Positions 44,011-53,444 of a DNA stretch of 64,000 nucleotides are shown here, one piece after another. The stretch is from Halanaeroarchaeum sulfurireducens. GTDB taxonomy: Archaea > Halobacteriota > Halobacteria > Halobacteriales > Halobacteriaceae. Each line of letters opens with the position of its first letter. The first letter of the stretch is position 1. The notes under the pieces are model-generated. The model searched no databases. It was not told the origin of the DNA and saw nothing but the letters and a program-made list of their open reading frames with translations. Made by a program: the position numbers and the translations under genes. The stretch is taken from contig NZ_CP008874.1 in the NCBI RefSeq assembly GCF_001011115.1, positions 558,001-622,000 on the forward strand, read 5' to 3'.

Positions 44011-44028
44011 TGCGAGTTGCGGGGGCGT

Positions 44029-44565
44029 TCACCGGAACGAGAACCCGCCACTTGCGTCCTCTTCGTCCAGTTCGGGCTCCGTCCCGAATTCCGAGAGTTC
44101 GGTCGTACACCACGGACAGAAATCGATATCCTCGTCGAGTTCGCCGCCGCAATTCGGACACGTACCCGCTTCGGTGCCAGCCCGTTGCTCCGTGGCCCGT
44201 TCCTGGCGAAGGCCAGTGAGGTAGGCGTCGATCACGTTGAGGATTCTGACGACGAACAGACTGAGAACGACGTTCATCGGGAGATCACGACTCGCGGCGA
44301 CGAGGCCGTCGATCCCATTTTGCTGGAAGGCGGTGATGGCCGAGTCCGGGATGACCAACGTCGCGGTGATCATCGCGAGCCCGAACCACGCAATCGCTCG
44401 AATCCAGGCCCGGAGATAGACGTGACCGAGACCGGGGTACAGGAATCCGAGCAGACCGGCGACGATCGGACGGCGACGGATCAACGACGATTGCACGCGT
44501 GAACGTTGCCGTGTGGATAGGTGAAGCTGTTGATCTTCGCGATCTAAATCCGTCGAGACGCTCAC
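44029..44565 (-). CDS. Membrane protein with C-terminal zinc ribbon
   Basis: A 178-residue protein. Three hydrophobic segments (about 33-50, 54-75 and 98-115) resemble the TM2-type [20 protein letters not shown] motif. A C-terminal zinc ribbon CPNCG ... CPWC (about 138-155) and an acidic tail follow. I do not recognise a named family. It starts at GTG 44565, which overlaps the aroD stop (GTGA), so it is the last gene of a tfb-aroD-membrane protein operon. The function is unknown. Confidence 0.72.
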   Translation of the reverse strand: MSVSTDLDREDQQLHLSTRQRSRVQSSLIRRRPIVAGLLGFLYPGLGHVYLRAWIRAIAWFGLAMITATLVIPDSAITAFQQNGIDGLVAASRDLPMNVVLSLFVVRILNVIDAYLTGLRQERATEQRAGTEAGTCPNCGGELDEDIDFCPWCTTELSEFGTEPELDEEDASGGFSFR

Positions 44566-45245
44566 AGCAGCGCATCGACGAGCGTTCGCAACTGGGCGAG
44601 GTCGTACTGGCCGGGGGCCGTCGCCTCGGCCGGGTCGACCGGCGCGTAGCCGATCGATGAGCCGTACAGGGGTGCGACCACGCGCGAATGACGGCCCGGC
44701 TGACCCATGGCCATCGTCGCGACCCGTTCATCGGCCCGGGAGAACTCGTAGGTGACACGAAGCAGGTCCAGGACCTCCCCAGTGTGTTCGGCTGTGACGG
44801 CCAGTTTGCCGACGTCGCCGAGGGAACAGACGTGGCCGAGACTGTCCGCGAGTTCGTTCATCGGAGGCGTCCCGTCGAAATCGTGGGTCGAGACGACTGT
44901 CGAGACGTCGCCGGTGCGGGCCGCCGCCAGCACCTCGGTGGCGTCCTGGTGATCGGTATCGTCGGTGAGGGCGTCCAGCTCGACGTCGACGGCCTCGACG
45001 GCCTCGACGGCCATCGCCTCCAGCAATTCGTCGATGCGATCGGGGTCATCGGCCCGTTCGCCGCCCTCCCATCGCGGCCGGTTCGTCACGAGGAGGGGCA
45101 GGGTCCCCGAGTAGTCGTCCAGGACAGCCAGCGGGTCCTCGGCGAGGTCCATGCGGAATTCGAGGGCGTCGGCGTGCTCTCGGGCCGCCGACTCCTCGGA
45201 GAGGTCGCCCGTACTCGCCGCGAGGACGAACCCGTCGAAATCCAT
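44562..45245 (-). CDS. aroD: 3-dehydroquinate dehydratase, type I
   Basis: A 227-residue TIM barrel that dehydrates 3-dehydroquinate through a Schiff base. The catalytic His is in [12 protein letters not shown] (about residue 121) and Lys in GDVGKLAVT (about 146), with [11 protein letters not shown] near the N-terminus and the late [10 protein letters not shown]. It overlaps the tfb stop (TGATG) and the membrane protein start (GTGA), so expression is tied to TFB2. It is the next step after DHQ synthase II. Confidence 0.93.
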   Translation of the reverse strand: MDFDGFVLAASTGDLSEESAAREHADALEFRMDLAEDPLAVLDDYSGTLPLLVTNRPRWEGGERADDPDRIDELLEAMAVEAVEAVDVELDALTDDTDHQDATEVLAAARTGDVSTVVSTHDFDGTPPMNELADSLGHVCSLGDVGKLAVTAEHTGEVLDLLRVTYEFSRADERVATMAMGQPGRHSRVVAPLYGSSIGYAPVDPAEATAPGQYDLAQLRTLVDALL

Positions 45246-46192
45246 CAGACGGGGATGGCGTCTTCGGCCTCGAGCAGTTCGTGGTATCGGTTCCGGATGG
45301 TAACCTCCGAGATGTCTGCAACCTCGCTGACCTTCGCCTGGGTCGTCTTCTCGTTCGTGAGCAACGCGGCGGCGTAGACGGCTGCTGCGGCGAGTCCGAC
45401 CGGGCTCTTGCCGCTATGGACGCCCTTCTGTTTGGCGTTCTCCAGGAGTTCGCGGGCGCGGTGCTGGGATTCGTCGCTCAGGCCGAGTTCGGAGGCAAAC
45501 CGCGGGACGTAACTCGCGGGGTCGGCGGGCTTGACTTCGAGTCCCAGTTCGCGGACGATGTAGCGGTACGTCCGGGCGATCTCGTCCTTCTCGACGCGGC
45601 TGACGTCGTTGATCTCGTCGAGGCTGCGGGGAACGCCGGCCTGCCGGGCCGCGGCGTAGACACACGAGGTGGCGACGCCCTCGATGGATCGCCCCGGGAG
45701 CAGGTCCTCCTCGAGCGCACGGCGGTAGATGACAGAGGCCGTCTCGCGAACGTTGTCCGGGAGGCCCGTCGCGGAGGCCATGCGGTCGATCTCGCCGAGG
45801 GCCTGTTTGAGGTTCCGCTCTTTGGCGTCGCGGGTGCGGAAGCGCTCGTTCCACTTGCGAAGCCGCTGCATCTTCTGGCGCTGGCGCGACCCGAGGGAGT
45901 TGCCGTAGGCGTCCTTGTCCCGCCAGTCGATGTTCGTCGAGAGCCCCTTGTCGTGCATCGTGTTCGTCGTCGGGGCGCCGACGCGGGATTTTTTGTCCTT
46001 CTCCTGAGAGTCGAACGCTCGCCACTCGGGACCGTGGTCGATGCCGTCCTCTTCGACGACGAGGCCACAGTCCGCACAGACGGTCTCTCCGTGTTCTTCG
46101 TCGGTTACCACGAGCCCCCCACACTCGGGGCACCCGTCGGTCGTCTCCCTCTCCTGCTCGTCTCGTTCCGTCGTTTTGAGTACGTTAGACAT
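45245..46192 (-). CDS. tfb: Transcription initiation factor IIB (TFB), copy 2
   Basis: A 315-residue TFB. The zinc ribbon is CPECGGLVV ... [10 protein letters not shown] (residues 21-48), and the reader [20 protein letters not shown] precedes two cyclin folds and the terminal [23 protein letters not shown]. It differs from copy 1 mostly in the reader linker (SRQRQKMQ against SKKRSQMH) and in the BRE-contacting helix. An ACTATAAG box (minus strand, near 46254) gives a leader of about 35 bases. It is the first gene of an operon with aroD. Confidence 0.95.
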   Translation of the reverse strand: MSNVLKTTERDEQERETTDGCPECGGLVVTDEEHGETVCADCGLVVEEDGIDHGPEWRAFDSQEKDKKSRVGAPTTNTMHDKGLSTNIDWRDKDAYGNSLGSRQRQKMQRLRKWNERFRTRDAKERNLKQALGEIDRMASATGLPDNVRETASVIYRRALEEDLLPGRSIEGVATSCVYAAARQAGVPRSLDEINDVSRVEKDEIARTYRYIVRELGLEVKPADPASYVPRFASELGLSDESQHRARELLENAKQKGVHSGKSPVGLAAAAVYAAALLTNEKTTQAKVSEVADISEVTIRNRYHELLEAEDAIPV

Positions 46193-46442
46193 GCGAACCC
46201 TCCGGGCCGTCTCCCGGTCGATCGTTGGACTCCAGGTTTGGACAAAAGTGACTTATAGTTTCCGCTCTATTCTATCTGGGAGACGGAGTACCGTGGTACA
46301 ATTATCCCCATACCGTAAACGGGTTTTCCCGTGCGCAACGGGGCCATCAGATCGAAAGAATCGATATATTCCTCCGATGATACATCCGTCGGTCGGATGC
46401 GGGTCGCGAAACACTCAATGGCGGGTCGCCCGGTGTTCCCGT
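46193..46442. promoter_or_regulatory. Divergent spacer between tfb2 and the DUF84 gene
   Basis: The 250-base spacer has the tfb2 TATA element (minus strand ACTATAAG near 46250-46257), a perfect GTACC-GT-GGTAC palindrome at about 46284-46295 and a small ACGGG-TTTT-CCCGT hairpin at about 46318-46331. A TCGATATATTC word follows near 46362. No protein-coding ORF is convincing. The palindrome is a candidate regulator site for tfb2. Confidence 0.5.
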
Positions 46443-46958
46443 ATGCGGGTGGCAGTCGGCAGCGAGAATCCGGTGAAGCGTGCCGCGACCGAACGGGCGG
46501 TCGGCGACCGCGCGGTCGCGATCGACGCCGTAGCGGTCGACTCCGGGGTCCCCGACCAGCCGTGGGGCGACGAACAGACAGTCCAGGGAGCCAGGACACG
46601 TGCCGAGCGTGCAGTATCGGTCGGCGGGGCCGACCGGGGCGTTGGCATCGAGGGCGGGGTCGCTCGCGTGCCGGGGGCGAGCGGGCTCTTTCTCGTCATG
46701 TGGGCGGCGGTGACCGATGGCGACGCTGTCGGTCTCGGTGCAGGTCCCCGACTGGAACTTCCGGATCGAATCGCCGACAGGGTCGAGGACGGCGAGGAAC
46801 TCGGCCCGGTCATGGACGACGTCCTCGATACGACGGGTGTCGCACAGCGGGAGGGGGCTGCCGGGGTGCTTACCGATGGCATCGTCACCAGGGAGGACGC
46901 CCTCTATCAGGCGGTCGCCGCTGCTTTCGCTCGATTCCTCTCCGATCAGTACGAGTGA
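46443..46958 (+). CDS. Inosine/xanthosine triphosphatase-like (DUF84)
   Basis: A 171-residue protein of the YjjX/DUF84 family, which hydrolyses non-canonical purine triphosphates (ITP, XTP) to protect nucleotide pools. It opens RVAVGSENPVKRAATERAV, the family's ITPase-type start, and has GIEGGVARVPG and LTDGIVTREDALYQAV in the usual places. It starts at ATG 46443, and its TGA is followed directly by the stop of the convergent glycosyltransferase-flippase gene. Confidence 0.87.
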   Translation: MRVAVGSENPVKRAATERAVGDRAVAIDAVAVDSGVPDQPWGDEQTVQGARTRAERAVSVGGADRGVGIEGGVARVPGASGLFLVMWAAVTDGDAVGLGAGPRLELPDRIADRVEDGEELGPVMDDVLDTTGVAQREGAAGVLTDGIVTREDALYQAVAAAFARFLSDQYE

Positions 46959-48806
46959 TCACTCCTCGACGGACGCCGAGGTGCGACCGGTATCGGCGTC
47001 GATATCTCCCGTCCCTTCGACGGCCTCCGTGAGCGAGACGTTCAGGGCGACCATGGCGGTCGCCCCGCCGATCACGGTGACCACGTTCTTGACTGCGTGA
47101 TCGACGATGGCGGTCGCGAGCGCCGTGGCCGCCCCGATCGGCGTCAGCGCCACCACGAGAACCGTGAAGGCCGCCTCGTAGAGACCGATGCCGCCGGGAG
47201 AGAGTGGAAGGACCTTCGCGAGGTTCCCCACGCTCACCGCGAAGAAGCCGACGGCGACGAGCGTCCCGAGTGGGAGGTCGACGCCGAACGCCCAGAATAC
47301 GACGAGGGCCGTCAGGACGTCGACCACCCAGATGGCGAGACTCGCCAGTCCGACCCGGCCGAACGCACGCCGATCGGCGGCGACGGTCTGCACGTCGCCG
47401 ACGAACCGTTCCAGCGCGGCAGCCACGTACTCGACGTACGAGTCGTCGCTCGCCCATTCGACCAGGGGACGGATGCGGTTGGTCTCCGAGCGCGCGGTGA
47501 ACACGATGGCCGCGACGGCGCCGATGGCGAGTACCCCCACGCCGCTGGCGACGGCGACGGCGACCCGGGCGCTTTCGCGCTGTGACGCCGAGACCTCGGC
47601 GCCGCCGAGCAGCGTCGTGGCCAGGTTCGCGAGGTCGGCGGGGGCGGCGATAGCCAGTCCCATCAGGACGCCGCCGGCGAGCAGCGTTATCGTGAGGAGG
47701 TCGAAGACGCGTTCGACCGCCAGCGAGGCGAATCCGGAGGCGTAGGGCACGTCCCGTCGCGCCTTGATGACGTAGGCTCGGATGGCGTCACCGGCGCGGG
47801 CGGGGAAGACGAGGTTGCCGGTCTGGCTGATGAAGATGGCACCGGTGAGGAATGCCGTCGTCTCGTGAAAGCCGAGTTCCGCGAGAATGTCGCGGTACCG
47901 CCCCCCTCGAAGCGGCCAGGACGTGAGGTAGACGACCGCCGCGAGCGCGACGAGGCGGGCGTCGGCCCCGGTCATCGCCGCGAAGACGGAACTCGGATCC
48001 AGATAGACGAACATCAGCGCGACGGCCACGAGGGACAGGAGGACGCCGACCGCCAGTCCCGTCCGTCGGTTGGCGTAGGGCCGAACCCGAAACTCCCAGC
48101 CAGTCCGGAGAATCTGCGATCCCATGCCGAACACGTCGCGGACGAGGTCGACCTTCGAATCCCCCTTCGGGGTCCACTCGACGGGAAACTCCTTCACGCG
48201 AAAACCCCGTCGCTGTGCGCGGACGAGCATCTCCGTGTCCCAGAACCAGTGCTCGTCTTCGACCGCTGGTCGAAGGGACTCGAAGGCCTCGCGGCTGAAG
48301 GCCTTGAATCCGGCCTGGTGGTCGCGCAAGTCCGAGCCGAGGATCGTCCGAACGAGAGCGTTGAACCCCCGGGAGGAAATGGCCCGTTTCGGCGGCCGGT
48401 CGGCCTCCTCGCCCGGGATCCATCGCGATCCCGTCGCGAGGTCCCAGTCGCCGGAGCGAACGCTCTCGACGAGTTCCTCGAGGTGGGACATGTCCGTCGC
48501 GAGGTCGGTGTCGTAGTAGACGAGTGTGTCGCCCTCGGCGGCCGCGAACGCACGCTCGAGTGCGCCCCCGCGGCCGAGCCGTTCGTCGCTGTGGACGTGG
48601 CGAACACGGTCGTCTTCGTTCGCGAGGCGATCGGCGATCTCCGGCGTTCGGTCCTCGCAGCCGTCCTCTGCGACGATCACCTCGTAGCTTCCCGCCGGCA
48701 AGAACGAATCGAGCGTCGCGAGCGAGACCCTGACGGTCTCCTCGATGGTCGCCGCCTCGTTGTAGGCGGGAAGGACGACGCTCACCTCGACGGGCCGCTC
48801 GGTCAT
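46959..48806 (-). CDS. Fusion of a GT2 glycosyltransferase with a UPF0104-type flippase domain
   Basis: A 615-residue protein. The N-terminal third (about 1-225) is a polyprenyl-phosphate glycosyltransferase (SVVLPAYNEAATIEETV, IVAEDGCEDRTPE, YYDTDLATDMSHLEELV, GSRWIPGEE). The rest, with about eight membrane helices (about 250-590), matches the lysylphosphatidylglycerol synthase/UPF0104 region, with PARAGDAIRAYVI and LPLSPGGIGLYEAA. It probably charges a dolichyl phosphate and moves it across the membrane. The acceptor and direction are inferred. It has its own promoter; the TRAP operon lies 87 bases away. Confidence 0.88.
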   Translation of the reverse strand: MTERPVEVSVVLPAYNEAATIEETVRVSLATLDSFLPAGSYEVIVAEDGCEDRTPEIADRLANEDDRVRHVHSDERLGRGGALERAFAAAEGDTLVYYDTDLATDMSHLEELVESVRSGDWDLATGSRWIPGEEADRPPKRAISSRGFNALVRTILGSDLRDHQAGFKAFSREAFESLRPAVEDEHWFWDTEMLVRAQRRGFRVKEFPVEWTPKGDSKVDLVRDVFGMGSQILRTGWEFRVRPYANRRTGLAVGVLLSLVAVALMFVYLDPSSVFAAMTGADARLVALAAVVYLTSWPLRGGRYRDILAELGFHETTAFLTGAIFISQTGNLVFPARAGDAIRAYVIKARRDVPYASGFASLAVERVFDLLTITLLAGGVLMGLAIAAPADLANLATTLLGGAEVSASQRESARVAVAVASGVGVLAIGAVAAIVFTARSETNRIRPLVEWASDDSYVEYVAAALERFVGDVQTVAADRRAFGRVGLASLAIWVVDVLTALVVFWAFGVDLPLGTLVAVGFFAVSVGNLAKVLPLSPGGIGLYEAAFTVLVVALTPIGAATALATAIVDHAVKNVVTVIGGATAMVALNVSLTEAVEGTGDIDADTGRTSASVEE

Positions 48807-48893
48807 TCACACGGATTTCGGCAGCCTTCGAGTAAGTACCTTCTGGACGGGGGCGAGAGATCGCAGAAAACGGCTCGTCGTCAGTCCTGCCGA

Positions 48894-51590
48894 TCAGGCG
48901 GCGGACGCGCCGGGCACCCCGGCGTCGCCGCCCTCGTACTGTCGGCGGTTGAGGACGGTGAGTCCGGCCAGGATGGCGAATCCGACGATCCGGACCGGGA
49001 AGGTGACCGCGAATCCCGACAGGTCGACCGCCACGAACGCGCCCAGCAGCCCCTCGGTGGGCAACAAGAACAGTTCGGGAACGGTCAGGAACACGGAGGC
49101 GATGGCGAACAGCGCCCGTTCGAGACCCTCGACCTCGGCGTACTGGTAGCCGATGATGGTGACGCCGAGCGCGTAGACCCCGGCGAAGAGGCCCACCACG
49201 GGGACGATCACCTCGGGGAGGATGAACCCGACGTCGGTGATGTCGGAGAGATTCATCATCCGCACCCCGTTTTCAGTCGGGCGCATCAGGAGGATGCCCT
49301 GCGAGAAGACGAACGCGAATGGCACCAGGAGCTTGTTCAGCGAGAGCAGGAACGCCTTTATGGCCGTCGTGAACTCGTCGGCCTTGGCGACGCCAGCTCC
49401 CGCGAAAGCGGCCACGGCGACCGGCGGCGTGACGTCCGCCATGAGCCCCCAGTAGAGGATGAACAGGTGAGCGGCGACCAGCGCGACGCCGAACTCCTCG
49501 ATGGCGGTCCCGAGCATCGAGACCAGGATGATGTACATGACCGTCGTCGGCATCCCCATACCGAAGATGATGGCCGCGATGCCGCTCAGAAGCAGCAGTC
49601 CGAGCAGCGACTCACCGCTGACCGCGAGGATCAGTGCGGTCAGGTTTGGCCCGAGGCCGGAGACGCTGATGACGCCTGGAATGATGCCGGCAGCCGCGAC
49701 GGAGACGACGACGGTGGTCGCGGTTCTCGCACCGTCATCCATGGACTTGAGGACGAACGAGACCACGCGATACGCCGGGTTCGCCGCCATCTCCGGTCGG
49801 CCGAGCAGGCGTGCGCCCGTCTGGGCACTTTCTCCGACCTGGTCGTCGAGTTCGAGGACGTCGGATCTGGAGTCGGGGCGAACGAGGAGGAGCGCCAGCG
49901 ACACGACGACGACGAATATTCCGAGTTCGCCGAGGGCACCCTCGATGGCGGCCGATGGGGGGACACCGCCCGGGACGGTCCCGCCGGAGACCAGCGTTTC
50001 GATCGCGCCCACGATGCCGACGCCGGTCGTCGTCAGCAGCGAGAACTGCGCGAGGAAGAGCGCGAGGATACTGCCCACCAGGATGGTCCGGTTGCGCTTC
50101 GTGTAGGCGGCGAGGAACGCCACCAGCGCGATCAGCGCGATGATGGTGTACCACCCGGCGCGCGCCACCGACAGCCGCACGATGACCAGGAAGTAAAGCA
50201 GGAGGCCGATGGGCACCAGGTAGAACCACCCACTCTTCAGGATATCCATCGGCTTCGAGAGCGAGCTCTTCGGGACGCCGCCGATATCGTGCTCGACGGC
50301 CTCGAGGTGGACCATCACCCACATGCCGAAGAAAAAGGCGATCGCGGGGATGGCCGCGGCGACGATGACCTCGGCGTACGGCGTCTGTGTGAACTCGACG
50401 ATGAGGAAGGCCGCCGCTCCCATCACCGGCGGGAGAATTTGACCGCCGGAGGACGCCGAGGATTCGACCGCACCCGAGAACGAGGGCGAGTAGCCCGAGC
50501 GTTTCATGAGCGGGATGGTGAAAGCGCCAGTCGTCACTGTGTTCGCGATCGAGGACCCCGAGAGCATCCCCATGAATCCGCTGGCGACGACACTCGATTT
50601 TGCCGGGCCGCCGCGCTTCGACCCGGTCAGCGAGTACGCGAAGTCGATGAACCATTTGCCCGCGCCACTCATCTCGAGGAAGGCGCCGAAGAGGATGAAG
50701 ATGTAGATGAACCTGAGACTCACCGTCACCGGCACGCCGAAGACGCCCGCCTCCGTGTTGAACCAGAGATCACGGAAGATGCTGGCCCACCGCGTCGGGG
50801 GAATCGAGAGCGACCCGATGATGGAGTCCCGCGGAATGAGATACCCCCACCGGGCGTAGAGGATGAACAGCGTGACGAGCCCGGTCAGGAGCCATCCCAG
50901 CGCCCGACGGGTGGCTTCCAGCACGAGGAGGACGCCGATGGCCGCGAGCACGAACGCAAAGGACGTCTCGTCGAGAGGGATGCCAATCGCCGAGATCGCG
51001 GAGACGATGGGATCGGTCATCGGCACGATCTCCTGGAGCGGACGCCCGGCCGTGAGTCCACGAACACGCATGCTCCGGATCTCGTCGAACTGGGTAATCA
51101 TGTAGACCGGTGTGAGCATGATGAGTCCGCTGAACAGGATGTCGACGGGCGTCACCCGGTCCCCGTCGTGGTCCACGGCGGCCCAGCGCACGACGGCCCG
51201 GAGCCGTTCGAGCACGGACACGATCGGACTGTCGCTCCCGAACTGTGCCGTCGCGGCAGGGACGATCCGTGCGAATTGCCCCGCGATCGGTCCCGTCCCC
51301 TTCGTCGTGGGGAAGAGGAAGAACGTGAGGACGAACGCGAAGGCCACGTGGACGGCGTTGGCCTGGAGCAATTGCAACGAGAACAGTTCGACGGTACCGA
51401 ACAGCGGAACGGTGAACTCGAACTGAAAACTCCGTGCGGCGAGCCACAACTGGAAGGCCGAGAATGCGATTCCGACGACGGCAACGAGAACCGCCGTCCA
51501 TCCCTGGAGCGATCGTTTTTTCTCTACTTCCCGGAGTAATTCGTCCGTATCTGTTTCGTCGTCGATTTGTTCGTCTGTGGATTCGTTCAT
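48894..51590 (-). CDS. TRAP transporter, fused 4TM/12TM permease (TAXI type)
   Basis: An 898-residue membrane protein with some 18-20 hydrophobic helices, a fusion of the small DctQ-like and large DctM-like subunits. The DctM region has GFMGMLSGSSIANTVTTGAF and SSASSGGQILPPVMGAAAFL (about 345-390) and FGMGMPTTVMYIILVSMLG (about 690). The protein imports a carboxylate with Na+ using the periplasmic TAXI protein at 52206. Transcription runs from the TAXI gene through DUF1850; the start overlaps the DUF1850 stop as ATGA. The substrate is unknown. Confidence 0.93.
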   Translation of the reverse strand: MNESTDEQIDDETDTDELLREVEKKRSLQGWTAVLVAVVGIAFSAFQLWLAARSFQFEFTVPLFGTVELFSLQLLQANAVHVAFAFVLTFFLFPTTKGTGPIAGQFARIVPAATAQFGSDSPIVSVLERLRAVVRWAAVDHDGDRVTPVDILFSGLIMLTPVYMITQFDEIRSMRVRGLTAGRPLQEIVPMTDPIVSAISAIGIPLDETSFAFVLAAIGVLLVLEATRRALGWLLTGLVTLFILYARWGYLIPRDSIIGSLSIPPTRWASIFRDLWFNTEAGVFGVPVTVSLRFIYIFILFGAFLEMSGAGKWFIDFAYSLTGSKRGGPAKSSVVASGFMGMLSGSSIANTVTTGAFTIPLMKRSGYSPSFSGAVESSASSGGQILPPVMGAAAFLIVEFTQTPYAEVIVAAAIPAIAFFFGMWVMVHLEAVEHDIGGVPKSSLSKPMDILKSGWFYLVPIGLLLYFLVIVRLSVARAGWYTIIALIALVAFLAAYTKRNRTILVGSILALFLAQFSLLTTTGVGIVGAIETLVSGGTVPGGVPPSAAIEGALGELGIFVVVVSLALLLVRPDSRSDVLELDDQVGESAQTGARLLGRPEMAANPAYRVVSFVLKSMDDGARTATTVVVSVAAAGIIPGVISVSGLGPNLTALILAVSGESLLGLLLLSGIAAIIFGMGMPTTVMYIILVSMLGTAIEEFGVALVAAHLFILYWGLMADVTPPVAVAAFAGAGVAKADEFTTAIKAFLLSLNKLLVPFAFVFSQGILLMRPTENGVRMMNLSDITDVGFILPEVIVPVVGLFAGVYALGVTIIGYQYAEVEGLERALFAIASVFLTVPELFLLPTEGLLGAFVAVDLSGFAVTFPVRIVGFAILAGLTVLNRRQYEGGDAGVPGASAA

Positions 51591-52156
51591 GTGTACTCTG
51601 ACAACGTTCCAAGCGCTCGGCGGTCTTCGATGGAAATCCGAACGGCTGTCGCATTCGAACGGTCGACGAGGTCGTACTCGGTGTCGCCGACGGCGAGGGT
51701 GTGGCCGGCGACGGTTCCGGGGACGACCGAGAGCTCCTCGTAGGTCCGGGTATCGAACGTGATGAGATACGCGCCGTCGTCGGTTCGGCCGTCGATAGCT
51801 TCACGGGCGGGCAACCCCCAGCCGAACGACGAGAACTCCATCCGGGTCATGCGAAGTGACCCGTCGTCGACCACGTAGACGTCACGAACGGTCGTTTTCT
51901 CGACGCTGTGCATATATTCGAGGGTGACCGTCGTTCCGTTCTCGACCGGGGTGGAGAAAAGCTCCTCACCGGTATCTGCGTCGGAAACGACGAGAACCGG
52001 TGACCCCGTCGCGTGCGCCGCGCCCGCGAGCGCAGTCGCAACTACGAGCCCAAAGAGGACTGCCACGAGGACCGTTCGAGACGGACGTGTACGCGTCACG
52101 GTATTCCGCTGGTTCGGGACCCGGTAATCGGTTGCGGTACGTTCCGACGACGGCAC
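51587..52156 (-). CDS. DUF1850 protein of the TRAP-TAXI operon
   Basis: A 189-residue protein of the small family that accompanies TAXI TRAP transporters. A hydrophobic signal (VLVAVLFGLVVATALAGAA, about 30-48) is followed by a beta-rich domain with EYMHSVEKTTVRDVYVV, the DUF1850 core with its conserved His-Ser. It is probably exported and assists transport, though no activity is known. A GTG start at 52099 would shorten the N-terminus. It lies 49 bases after the TAXI gene and overlaps the permease start. Confidence 0.85.
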   Translation of the reverse strand: MPSSERTATDYRVPNQRNTVTRTRPSRTVLVAVLFGLVVATALAGAAHATGSPVLVVSDADTGEELFSTPVENGTTVTLEYMHSVEKTTVRDVYVVDDGSLRMTRMEFSSFGWGLPAREAIDGRTDDGAYLITFDTRTYEELSVVPGTVAGHTLAVGDTEYDLVDRSNATAVRISIEDRRALGTLSEYT

Positions 52157-52205
52157 ACGCCGGATCGCTGTTCGAAAGAGGGGTTCGAGTGGGCCGAGTG
52201 TGGCG

Positions 52206-53195
52206 TTATTCGAAGTAGGCGGCGGCGCCCGGGTGCAGTTCGATGGACATGCCGTCCTGCGCGGAGTCCGCGCTGATGAAGTCCGGCTTGATGGACAGTT
52301 CGTCGGTGTTGTCGAAGATGGCCGCCGTGACGCTCTCGACGATGTCCTCGGAGTACTCCTCGCGGGTGGCGATCATCGCCTGCACCGAGACGGTGGTGAC
52401 GTCCTCGTCGACGCCGTTGTACGTTCCGGCCGGGACAGTATCCTCGGCGAACCAGGACGCGGAGTCGAGGACGGTCTGGAGAGTGTCGCCCTCGATGGCC
52501 AGGAGGTTGATGTTGGAGGTCGTCGCAAGTTCCTCGATGGCGCCGACGGGCCATCCGCCGACGACGAACGAGGCGTCGACGTCGCCGTCGCGGATCTGGT
52601 CGGCTGCCGTCGAGAAGCTGGCGTTCTGCTCGTCGAAGTCGTCGGTCGTCAGACCCACGGCCTCCAGGATCTGGAGGGCATTGACCTGAGTACCGGAGCC
52701 AAGGTCGCCAGTGTTGACGCTTTTGCCCTCGAGATCGCTGAGCGATTCGACGCCGGCATCGGGCCGGGTGATGACGTGAATCGTCTCGGGATATAGCGTC
52801 GCCACACCCATCAGGTTCGGGATGGAGGCGCCCTCGAACTCTTCGAGCCCCTCGCCGTTCTTCGCGAAGTACGCGATGTCGTTCTGGATGAGCGCGAAGT
52901 CGGCGCTCCCGTTACCGAGGCTGCCGACGTTCTCGACGCTCGCACCGGTCGACTGGACCTGCAGCGAGTGGGGCGTGTTCGCCTCGACGATGGTCTTGAA
53001 CTCGCCCGAGAGCGGGTAGTACGTGCCGCCCGTACCGCCGGCGTGCCAGGCGATACGCTCCCCGCCGTCGCCGTCTGTGGTCGTGTCGCCGCCGTCCTCC
53101 GAGTCGCCGTCGCCGCCCGAACAGCCTGCGAGAGCTGCAATTCCAGCCACTCCTGTCGCCTTGAGAAATGTCCTCCGGTTGGCCAAATCTTCCAT
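52206..53195 (-). CDS. TAXI-family TRAP substrate-binding lipoprotein
   Basis: A 329-residue exported protein. The N-terminus has a Tat motif (NRRTFLKATG) and a lipobox (ALAGC, Cys near residue 25), then an Asp/Gly-rich linker as in haloarchaeal lipoproteins. The mature domain is TAXI type: GTGGTYYPLSGEFKTIVEAN, DFALIQNDIAYF and GSGTQVNALQILEA. It captures the substrate for the fused permease downstream. A leaderless start is supported by an ATTAATA box about 26 bases upstream. The substrate may be glutamate or another carboxylate; sequence cannot tell. Confidence 0.93.
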   Translation of the reverse strand: MEDLANRRTFLKATGVAGIAALAGCSGGDGDSEDGGDTTTDGDGGERIAWHAGGTGGTYYPLSGEFKTIVEANTPHSLQVQSTGASVENVGSLGNGSADFALIQNDIAYFAKNGEGLEEFEGASIPNLMGVATLYPETIHVITRPDAGVESLSDLEGKSVNTGDLGSGTQVNALQILEAVGLTTDDFDEQNASFSTAADQIRDGDVDASFVVGGWPVGAIEELATTSNINLLAIEGDTLQTVLDSASWFAEDTVPAGTYNGVDEDVTTVSVQAMIATREEYSEDIVESVTAAIFDNTDELSIKPDFISADSAQDGMSIELHPGAAAYFE

Positions 53196-53444
53196 AAGTA
53201 TTACTAGCTAAGGTTCATATTAATCCCTTTCCCTTCCGGAACGAAGGTAATATTTTTCGATGAATGTCAAATGATCTCAAGGGAAAACCCTGAGATGACC
53301 ACCGTTAATCACGTGTACCACTCGTTCGTCGACGACGTGGTAACCGTGGATCTCTGGCGGACGAATCCGTCACAATCGCCAGACTGCGCCGTGTTAATGG
53401 GCTGTACCAAACCCATTATCTGCCTGTCAGTCCTGACATCTACC
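53196..53444. promoter_or_regulatory. Divergent promoter region with two inverted repeats
   Basis: The 249-base AT-rich spacer separates the TAXI gene and the DUF7123-like gene. The TAXI box is TTCATATTAATCCC near 53211-53224. A hairpin at 53274-53297 pairs ATCTCA-AGGG with CCCTGAGAT around AAAA. A perfect inverted repeat TAATGGG (53395-53401) / CCCATTA (53412-53418) lies just before the small gene and overlaps its presumed TATA region, which suggests a repressor or autoregulator. Confidence 0.55.

Noticed and set aside
47865-51539. 1224-codon plus-strand open frame
   Set aside because: It is the antisense shadow of the glycosyltransferase-flippase and TRAP permease genes. Its composition (Asp/Arg/Glu/His-rich with no domains) is what high-GC antisense frames produce.
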